DNA of 64,000 nucleotides, taken from positions 6,565,821-6,629,820 of the forward strand of contig NC_132897.1 in NCBI RefSeq assembly GCF_030463535.1, given 5' to 3'. Below the pieces are notes generated by a model. That model was not told where the DNA came from and did not search any database. It worked only from the letters and a program-made list of their open reading frames with translations. The stretch's first letter is position 1. Each line of letters begins with the position of its first letter. Both the position numbers and the translations under genes were made by a program. Shown here in pieces: positions 55,301 to 64,000 of the stretch. Source of the DNA: Salminus brasiliensis. Taxonomy: Eukaryota > Chordata > Actinopteri > Characiformes > Bryconidae.

Positions 55301-55514
55301 TGTTTTTGATGCTGTATTGTGCTTTTTCTATATGTGTGTTGTGCTGTGTTGTGCTATACTGCACAGTGCTGTGTCATGTGACATCATGCTGTGTTGTGTT
55401 GTTGTGCTGTGCATGCTGAGCTGCGACACTGAGGTCAGTCAGCGTACTGTAGCTTGTCATCTTAATGGAGCGCAGACTGAGACTTCGAGCACTAATGACC
55501 CAAAAAATGAGTCC

Positions 55515-55632
55515 AACACACACACACACACACACACACACATGCGTAGGTTAGAAATACACACACACACACTTCCACACAAACATTGCTGCCTATGCTG
55601 CCGTACACACACACACACACACACACACACTT
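55515..55632 (+). repeat. clustered (CA)n microsatellites
   Basis: Three CA runs at about 55516-55541, 55559-55571 and 55604-55631. Confidence 0.85.
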
Positions 55633-55639
55633 ATATTTG

Positions 55640-57030
55640 GTTTCTGATTTTATCTTTTATAAGTTAAATAAACAATAATATCCCGGGAGTTTCTGAGGAC
55701 ACGGTTGGTCATAAATAGTGCGTATGACGTATGTAATGATCGCTGCAGCCTGGCGTCTCCGTCTCCGTACAGCCTGAAGCCTCTCGGTTGGCCATCAGAA
55801 GCGCAGTGTCGGAACATTAGGCTCGTGGCGGGGGTCGTGATTGTGACTGAATGCTTATGAGTCTAAAATGCTCTCACATCGGCCCCCTCCCACTGTCTGC
55901 AGGCTCCATGTCATACAGCTAATCAGGGTACGTGCTCCAGCCGGAACGACGAGTTACCTCAACAAGCTGCCTTCACATGCCTCACCAAGGTCAGAGAGAA
56001 AGAGAGAGTCAGCACCTCAGCCCTGCCTCACCTGTTAAAGGAACAGTCCCATGTTTTTCAGCCTGATCAGCCGGGTCTGTAGCACATAGCTGATTCGTTG
56101 GTGTGGACTTGCTTTCGTAAAAGAATGGAAAAAAATTGCCAAACCATCATTAGAATAGAAGCCAATGGACAGGTGCATCAGTATCGTCCCATTGCAGTTT
56201 ATTATGTTTTTTTTAGGACAGTGACGGGACGGATTCAGGAATATTAATTTAAAAATGATAAGAATAATTTGTTATTTTCACAGTGCAAACCTAAACCAGG
56301 CTAGAACAGGCTAGACTATTTGGCTGTGGGATGCTGTAAACCAGCCAATACAACCAGAGCGTAGCATTTTTCCTTCTAATGCAAAATAACAGGGTGGTAA
56401 ATAGGCTTGTTTAACAGTATCTAAGTATAAGTGTAGTGAGTTTGCCTAAGCCTTTTTGGGGTGTCCCCAGTTACTGACACTGTTCTGAAACATATGGATC
56501 ACGCCCCTGACACAAGCTCATGTCCAGTGTCCAGTCTGAGTGAGGGAAAGCACCCAGGGTCAGCCCATCTGTCAATCAATGGGGTGTCTGAGCTGTCCAG
56601 CTCTGCATCACTTCAATGTGTGTGCGTCTTTAGCGAACCAACCCGGTTTGTGCCGCTCTCTCAGACTGTTAGCTGAAGGAAAACTCCACAGTTTCTTCAG
56701 CCTAACCTCTGTCAGCTGTGTCTGTAATATACGGTTGTCAATCATAGACAATCATCAGCATTCAGAAAACAGCAGAAAGCTGCAGTGACGGCCCGTTGGC
56801 TTCTGCTATTTAGTCAACTGCTTTTCTGCTCCTGCTTTTATTTTATTGCATGTGGGCGACCATATTGTTCAGATTCAGCACAGAGAAATGATAAGGGGAG
56901 GGGAATTTCACTGCTTTTCAAAATGTCTGTCTATTTACATGGTTAAGATGTGACGCCCATGGAACCAAATTAATTAATGACCCTGAGAGCGCCCTCACAG
57001 AAAACTATTACGTGAAATAATCTGGAATAC
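55640..57030. other. intergenic, no gene seen
   Basis: Mixed-composition sequence. 56820-57000 is repeat-free and could be a conserved noncoding element. No coding exon. Confidence 0.3.
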
Positions 57031-57039
57031 TCAACCTGT

Positions 57040-57115
<76 letters not shown>

Positions 57116-57174
57116 CATATATAACATGTATACTATATATTGTATAATATATGACAAAACATACAATATTTTTT

Positions 57175-57215
<41 letters not shown>
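57040..57215. repeat. compound (TA)n arrays
   Basis: Three (TA)n blocks (about 57042-57070, 57075-57110, 57180-57214) with short unique breaks such as 'agttacatat'. Confidence 0.9.
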
Positions 57216-57217
<2 letters not shown>

Positions 57218-58138
57218 CTGGTGTCTTCTGTATGTTTCTCTACAATACACCATTTCACATCAAACCACTCTAATAACATCCCATTGACTAAAATACGGCG
57301 ACATTTGGAAATATTGGTGGAATTTCAACATTTTATCTACTCTTAACTCTATCAGCTAGTGGTGTTGAGCACTGGTCATTTGCCCAGCTATTATAGACCT
57401 ATTTTAGGTGATTGTGGTGAAGAAAAATTCAATCTGTTTTTGTATCTGGCTGTATTTTTAAGCCATCTAACAAAGGCAAGGAAAGTATGTTAATTGAGGC
57501 AACAGTGCTTTGCTTCTAAACCACATCAACTTGATTAATTTTTGGGCGACACATTAACCCACTGTCCTGAGGCCCTTTAGGTTAATTAATTACTAATTAC
57601 TTCATTAAAACAAAAGACAAGAGAAAATGCAAATGTGTAACACTGGAGATGTTCCAGTTAGAGTAGATTTTACAGGTTTTATACACAAGTACTCGCTATT
57701 AATGACACTAATAAGATATTAGAGGTGTACTGAAGTTCATTTGTGCTTACAGTTGTCATAAATAAGAAATATGAGACTTAGGTTGGGGTGGAAAATGCTC
57801 AGATGTCATTGGCTTGTTTATTACCCTCTCATTATTATTAATATTCCTGAGTCTTAACAGATAGTGCTGCTGTCTTCTCATTGAGTCCTCTCAGCATAAT
57901 GTGCCGACTATCTTTTAAACTTGCTTTAATCGCTTGAGTCAAACCAGTAAAACGTTAGCCAGTGCTTTCCTCTCTGATGTGAGTTTGGTTCAGCTAAGGC
58001 AATTCAGCTGAGTTTGTTTTGGAGGGAGCAGACGATGCCAGTATGCAAGCATTAAATTTTAGCATAGCACAAATCCTTGTTTTCTGTCTCTGGCTTTGGC
58101 CTTTGAGTTTGAGCTAGTCTTAACATCCCATTAAAAAT
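57216..58138. other. intergenic, no gene seen
   Basis: Nothing recognised. Confidence 0.3.
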
Positions 58139-58139
58139 A

Positions 58140-58909
58140 CACTATATGGACAAAAGTATTGGGACACCTACTCATTCATTGTTTCTTCTGAAATCAAAGG
58201 TAATAATTAAGGGTTGATCCTGCTTTTGTTGGAGGAACTGTCTCTACTGTCCAGGGACAAAGTGGGCAGTGGTGGCTCAGCGGTTAGAGCGCCGGGATAT
58301 CGATAACAGGGTTGTGGGTTCGATTCCCGGGCTCGGCAAGCTGCCACTGTTGGGCCCTTGAGCAAGGCCCTTTACCCTCTCTGCTCCCCGGGCGCTGGAG
58401 TTGGCTGCCCACCGCTCTGGGTGTGTGTGTGTACTCACTGCCCCTAACACGTGTGTGAGTGTGTGTTCACTACCAGATGGGTTAAATGCGGAGGACACAT
58501 TTCGCTGTACAGTCCACACTGTACAGTGACGAATACGTGCACCTTTATCCTTTTACCTTTTATCCTTTATGAAGGCTTTCTACTAGATTTTGATGGGGCA
58601 TTGCTGTGAGAATCTGATTACATTCAGCAGCAAGAGCGTTAGTGAGGTCGGGATGTTGGATGATCACCATCCCACATCATCCCTTCCCAACTCCCCAACA
58701 ATTCCACTGCTCCACAGCTCAATTCTGGGGGGCTCTATACCCCCTGGCACACGTCTGGCATTAGGCATGGTGCCTATAGGTTCATGTTTATCTGCTCCAG
58801 AGAGTCTTATTTTACTGGCAGCACTTCTCTACAGGGACTAGACAAGCTGTGTTAAGTAACCGAATGCATTCATTTGAGGGGGTGTTCACAAACATTGGGA
58901 CATGCAGTG
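58140..58909 (+). mobile_element. MITE family M2 copy interrupted by a SINE
   Basis: Ends 'cactatatggacaaaagtat' and 'cattgggacatgcagtg' enclose the M2 body, which is split by an S1 SINE between 'tgtccaggga' and 'aggctttctac'. Confidence 0.8.
58266..58567 (+). mobile_element. tRNA-derived SINE S1, copy 5
   Basis: The cleanest copy. Head 'ggtggctcagcggttagagc', 'gggttcgattcccgggctcg', body, two (GT)n runs, 'gatgggttaaatgcggagg' and a tail of repeated 'acctttatcc/accttt'. Confidence 0.88.
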
Positions 58910-59645
58910 TATATCAGTCACTTAAGCTTAACATGGCAGCTCAGTGGCTTGGTACAGTTTTTAGGACTACCTTTTAGTTGTACAGCTCACTTTTCTTTTC
59001 TAAATTATATAAGTAGCATAAATATTAAATGTGTGCTTATTTTACACACTTCATTTAACTTATTCAAAGCCTACGGTGCCGTGAACAATTCACCCCTGAT
59101 GATTAAAGATTCATAGCGAAGTGTCCACAGGTCGTTTCCACTTGTCTCTTTCGGCAGATACAGGGGATGGTGTTGGGAACGGGGGGATTGAGGAGAAGTG
59201 CTGCACGAAGGAGTGTTATTCAGGTGAAATAAAGCCCCCGACTGATCACTGAACGTCTGTCTTGTGACTCAGTTAATCCTGACACTATGGAGTGTGTTTT
59301 TAGTTATCCTCCCCTGCAGCTGCTCTGTGAACCCTGCGTTTTTAAATTTGACTCCCCCCCGTTGCCCCACTCCCGCTTGAGTAAATACGGTTCATTGCAT
59401 TTCACCAGAGGAGCAGTTCCTCACTCATAAATTATGATATTTATTATTAACATCCCCCGCTCTCTAATGCCCCATAGTGTACTGATGGGTCCCCCGTAAT
59501 GCACTGCAGTGGCACAAAAAGAACCCTTAAAGAGGTCACGCAGGCCGACGAACACGACATACTCAAAACCCTGATCTGCAATTTTTTTTTTTATCTCCTT
59601 CACTCACAGTCGATCAGAAACACATGGATAAAGACGAGCCTGATC
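58910..59645. other. intergenic, no gene seen
   Basis: Nothing recognised. Confidence 0.3.
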
Positions 59646-59974
59646 CACTATGTGGACAAAAGTATTAGGACAGCTGCTCGTTTATTGTTTGTACCAAAAT
59701 CAATGGCATTGCAAAAAGGATATGATTGCATTCAGCGATTACAAGAGTGTCAGTGAGGTCAGGATGTTGGATGATGATCACTACCCCACCTCATACCCAA
59801 CCTCCCCAGCTTATCCGAAATGTATTTGATGGAGCACCAACCATCATTCCAGAGAACACAGTTCTACTGCTCCACAGCTCAGTGCTGCATGGGTCAGCAA
59901 TGGATGAAACAACAATGAAAGTAGCTGAATGTATTCATTAAGCAGGATGTCCACAAACATTTGGACATATGGTG
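59646..59974 (+). mobile_element. MITE family M2 copy
   Basis: Ends 'cactatgtggacaaaagtat' and 'catttggacatatggtg'. A shorter interior than the other copies. Confidence 0.7.
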
Positions 59975-59999
59975 TATATGATAAAGGATAGCCTACTGG

Positions 60000-60275
60000 A
60001 CACTCTACTTCTCCATATTCCTCTCTTTCTCTATCTTTCGTTCTCTCTACCTCGCTTTCTCACTCACTTCCTCCCTCTTCCTTTTTCCATCCCTTGCTTT
60101 TCTCTCCCTCACGTTCTGTCGTTCTGTCTGTCTCGCCTCCTTTTTCTATTGTTTCTTTTCTTCCTTCTATCTCTTTTTTTCTTTCTTGCTTACTTCATTT
60201 CACGCTTTCCTTCTCCTGCTTTCTCTTGCTTCTGTTTTCCTTTCTCTTTTCTTCTCTCTCTCTCCCGCATGTCTG
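60000..60275 (+). repeat. polypyrimidine tract
   Basis: CT-rich with no regular period. Open frames on it are compositional. Confidence 0.8.
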
Positions 60276-61335
60276 CTCTTCTAGTGCTGCTACTGATTTC
60301 CCTAATTCAAGCCAACTGTTCTTCAAAGTAAAATGTAAGTCTTCAAGGTATTTGTGTGTGTGTGTATGTGTGTGTATGTGTGACATCACTCTTCAACCCC
60401 TGATCATGGAAGCTTAAAGCATGAAAACCACCCATATATACCTCCTTAGTCCTCCAGCACCTCAGATAAGGCTGCTGACTGACTGATAATATTTCAGGAC
60501 ACATACACACACACAGCTCCATACAGTCATACATACATACTGTATACCATATATATATATATACATTGACTTCCATTGAAAGTTTAGAAGGTTGGTTCCA
60601 CTTGATATTAAGTGTAAATACTCAAAGTGGGCCAGAGCTCACCGATACTCAGTACCAGCACTTTTACATTTTACTTTTCTCACAAGCTTCTGGTTCATCA
60701 AAAATGTGGCAGATATCTGGGATTTCACATCGATTGCGTGTCAGTGTTTGTGTGCAGATGTTTACAACTTTAAACGCAACAGTTCTGAGCTCTGCCTTCT
60801 CACCGCATCTATTAGTCTACATGTACCTCCATCTACATCTGCCATTCTCTTCCCAGAGAAAAAAAAAGAGAGAGAGTGGGAAAGCTTTTTTTTTTACTAG
60901 GACAAGGTGGAAAAGATAGAATACCGCTAAAGCCTAAATGCCAAAAAAGTGATGGAAAAGGGCTTTTCAAATAAACCATATCAAGAGGTGGCTTGGAAAA
61001 ACAGCTCTGTGCTCCAAGATGTCTGGTGGACATATTCGGGGTGGCACTGAGATTTCAGCCCTCGGCCTGCCCAGTTTCTCTGAAGCCAGGTTGCAAAAGT
61101 AAAGATGCTGTAAAGATCATGCTGCTAAAAGCAAAGACAGAGTTAATTGCCTGGGACTTTTCTTACACCTTAAGGATTACTAATCAGTAAATACATGCAA
61201 AGCAGTGCAACCTGGCTGAGTTGTTCCTAAGTTAAAGCAGTGGGGGAGAAGCTGTGCTGGTTCTGTGGTGTTTCAGAGGTTAAATCTCTCCATTTAGCTT
61301 TTTTTTGATGCCGATACATCATTTAGTTGTTTAGT
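60276..61335. other. intergenic, no gene seen
   Basis: (GT)n at 60353-60381. No coding exon recognised. Confidence 0.3.
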
Positions 61336-61339
61336 TCTT

Positions 61340-61340
61340 G

Positions 61341-61382
<42 letters not shown>

Positions 61383-61396
61383 TGTTATATATATGG
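61340..61396. repeat. (TA)n microsatellite
   Basis: About 20 perfect TA units at 61341-61382, then 'ctgttatatatatgg'. Confidence 0.9.
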
Positions 61397-63155
61397 TAAT
61401 GTAATGTTGTTACAGATGGTTCAGTAGTCTCTGTATAGACTGTAGTAGAGACTTGTGCATCTGAACGGCTGTACATTTACCGAGCCGTGACGTAGGTTCG
61501 CTTTGGGTTATACCGGCACCTTCACGCCCTGCCTGGGTTTTAGCAGCTATTTTAACAGCGTCTGTGAAGAGTTTAGCAAGAACTCAGTATGAATGTTGGT
61601 GTGAGTTGTTTTTTTTTTTTCCAGAGGCGTGAAGGGGGTGCTTCAGAGTAATGTTCTGTACCACTTTGCTCTGTATTGTCAGGATATAATTCAGTAGGGA
61701 ATTTTCCTTCTTTCCCTGAGGATGAGGGAAACCGGCGCTCTGCAGATTTGTTCTATCCATCAATATGTATTGCTTTATAGCTCTGCGCATGCGTGGACCC
61801 CCAGTTTTTAATGTTTTTGTGTTTTTTAGGATAATTGTTTTTAAATTCCTATGTGTGCATTTTAATTTATCAATTTAAATTTGATTTTTTTAACATATAT
61901 AATTTCTTCTCGCCTCTAATACCTTCTCTTTACCCTCTGATACAGTAGTTTAGGCAGTCCAAATACCCTGCCTATACTTCAGCTTGATGCCTTTAGCCTA
62001 TCAGTATCCACCCTACTGTATTATTAAAACAGCTTTACCTATAATTTTTCACCATAGTAGCACGCTTTGACAAGGTAGCCACTCTCAAGAGTTTACCGGC
62101 ATACACAAATCAAGACGCGACTCTGTATTTGGGAAAGAAGAGAAAGACCGTCAAGTTTTCCGGATGATAGTTCAGGAACGGAGCTAATGGACATATCGCT
62201 TTAGCTCCAGGGTTGCAAACTCCAATCATGGAGGGTTGGGAAAGAGTTGGGAAACACTTCTCTAGCTAACTTGTTGCTGTGTTTGATTAGATTGTGTCTC
62301 AAAATGCTCCCTACTCCCTACATAGTGCACTAAACAGATTACAAAAGTACCGCTGTCCGCAATCACATAGCGCACTTATTGTCCAGTAGGGAAATGTGCA
62401 GCTTGTGCCTCTTGGAAACACTGTGCGTAAAACGTGGTTGTTGCCATCATCTGCCATCTGGTCTCTTAGCTAACCGGAAAAGAAAATTCTGGTAAAGGCG
62501 AATGTGGAAGCGCTACATGCACAAAGCGAATAGCCCTCATCTTATTACACATGTATAACCAAAAAAGAGAGAATATTGTCGCTGTCACACAAAACCCTTG
62601 CATCTCCGTTTTTGACAGTTTCACTTTGTTGATGTAATGAATCATTCAGTTGCTCTTTATGTTGTGTGAAAATTTCAGGACAATTCCACCAATAGAAATG
62701 CTCCAAAATGACTACCATTGACGTCCATTGAAAATTCAGAAGGTTTTTCATTCTACTGTAAAGTTTTCGGGGTAGTGTTTTTGGGTGAGTGTTTGAGTAA
62801 TTCTATGCTGTAACAGGTATTAAAATACACTGTAATGATTTGCAACAGTGAATACCTCACCTGTACTCACATTGCTGTTATTAATGGGTTATTAATATGT
62901 AATTACACAAATGTTAGAGATGCTTAATATAAAGCAGGGCCAGTTTTTTTATCCCTCTCCTGTAAAGTGGACAATTTTGGAGATACGTGACAGCGACGAT
63001 ATAAGTATAAATCTGTTAATCTTTTATATAACCTATAATATAATAGATCTGACCCAAATTTGAACCCTATACCTGACCACTGTCTGCATTATGTTTATTT
63101 TACTGCACTTGTATTTCTGTATTTCTCTGTAATGCTGTAACACTGTGTGTACACT
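61397..63155. other. intergenic, no gene seen
   Basis: Nothing recognised in about 1.75 kb. Confidence 0.3.
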
Positions 63156-63158
63156 GAT

Positions 63159-63511
63159 CAGCCATAACATTAGTACCACTGACAGTGGCTTCTGTTAGGG
63201 GTTAAATATAGTAGGCAACAAGTGAACATATCTATCAGAACATCACTAAAGCATCAGGCAGGTCTTGTGGGGTGTTCCTAATATGCAGTGGTCAGCGCTT
63301 ACCAAAAGTGCTCCAACAAAGGACAACCTTTGAACTGTTGACAGGGTCATGGGCACCTGAGGCTCATTGATGTGATCCATGGAGAACCCACCTCACAACT
63401 TACAGGATCTGCTGCTAACGTTAGTTAGTTGCCAGATACCACAGACCTGTTGTGGTGGGGTCCTACTCAATATTAGGCTGGTGGTACTAATGTTATGGCT
63501 GATTGGTGTGT
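63159..63511 (+). mobile_element. MITE family M1, complete copy
   Basis: Terminal inverted repeats cactgatcagccataacat (left) and atgttatggctgattggtg (right), with TA just outside the left end and 'tgta' on the right. At 353 bp with no coding capacity, it is the best-preserved M1 copy in the window. Confidence 0.8.
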
Positions 63512-63779
63512 ATACCTTCGGCACAGTATACAAGTCCTGAAAATGTAAGAAAACAAACACACACACACACAAGCACTCACACCTCTTTGTTCACTCCTGA
63601 CTTAATTTGGCTGATTTTCAGTAGCACAGCTGGATCCTCCACTACTTCACCACCTCTGGTTAGAAGAAGCCCTTTAAACCAGGGAATCCCGCCCACATCA
63701 GCCAGATACAGTACCATCTGAAACTAAGTCTAAACACACCATTCTCTTTACTGCGTCACTACATTCCTCACATACAGCA

Positions 63780-64000
63780 TAAGAGCATACTAGGCGTGTA
63801 AGAAAATATCAGTATATCGAAGTATCACAATATTATGTTTCTCAGTACTGTATCGATTCTCAAAACACAGTATTGATTTTTAACTAATAGTTTAAATGTA
63901 GAGATTGCTGACAGACAGTGGATCATTCTGTATTGTTACAACCCTGACCAATACCGATACTGCAACCTTGTGTATCTGCTGATACCACTAGCAGTCCAAA
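63780..64000. repeat. 'TATCGATTCTCAAAA' interspersed repeat (cut by window end)
   Basis: 'gtactgtatcgattctcaaa' and 'gaccaataccgatactgcaa' are phrases of a common fish repeat. The copy continues past the window. Confidence 0.45.

Noticed and set aside
54252-55667. Cys/Val/Leu/Tyr-rich frames of 163-230 codons that look like a membrane or cysteine-rich protein
   Set aside because: Three different frames over the same minisatellite are equally open, so the pattern follows from the repeat unit rather than from coding.

Overview
The window reads as teleost fish genomic DNA, probably from an otophysan such as a characin or catfish. Genes are sparse and split by GT-AG introns. The space between them is full of microsatellites, Tc1/mariner relics, small TA-flanked MITEs and tRNA-derived SINEs. 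Nothing is prokaryotic: there are no operons, CRISPR arrays or ribosome-binding sites. The otophysan placement comes from general familiarity with these repeats and was not tested by a search.

Layout. At 1-272 (+) lies the C-terminal end of a ckap2l-like mitotic protein. At 5.87-9.68 kb (+) is a three-coding-exon gene for a short IL-1-family (beta-trefoil) cytokine, with a TATA box and a noncoding first exon. In mammals CKAP2L sits beside IL1A/IL1B, so the neighbourhood supports both calls. From 9.7 to 20.8 kb there are only repeats. purb (single exon, -) lies at 22.84-23.79 kb, and h2az2, coding H2A.Z.2 (five coding segments, +), lies at 25.17-27.89 kb. They are divergent neighbours, as PURB and H2AZ2 are in human 7p13. 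A tRNA-Pro(AGG) gene is at 30.29 kb (+). An hs3st1-like heparan sulfate 3-O-sulfotransferase CDS (single exon, -) is at 32.15-33.07 kb, and a CpG-rich promoter-like stretch follows at 35.1-35.9 kb. From 36 to 64 kb I see no protein-coding exon, only tandem arrays, MITEs, SINEs and some unique sequence.

The genes do not form one pathway. They are a mitotic spindle protein, a cytokine, a single-stranded DNA/RNA-binding regulator, a histone variant, a tRNA and a Golgi sulfotransferase. Only purb/h2az2 and ckap2l/IL-1 look like old syntenic pairs.

The most unusual structures are three perfect inverted repeats. One is 139 bp, with 68-bp arms and a 3-nt loop, inside h2az2 intron 1. One has 29-bp arms and lies in the CpG-rich stretch. 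One is a 106-bp palindrome centred on (AT)25. Other points of note are the basic C-terminal tail of the IL-1-family protein, a duplicated CCAAT/E-box/GC-box module in the purb promoter, a 1.07-kb minisatellite with a TATAAATA octamer in nearly every unit, and a tRNA-Pro gene between two CTCF-like motifs.
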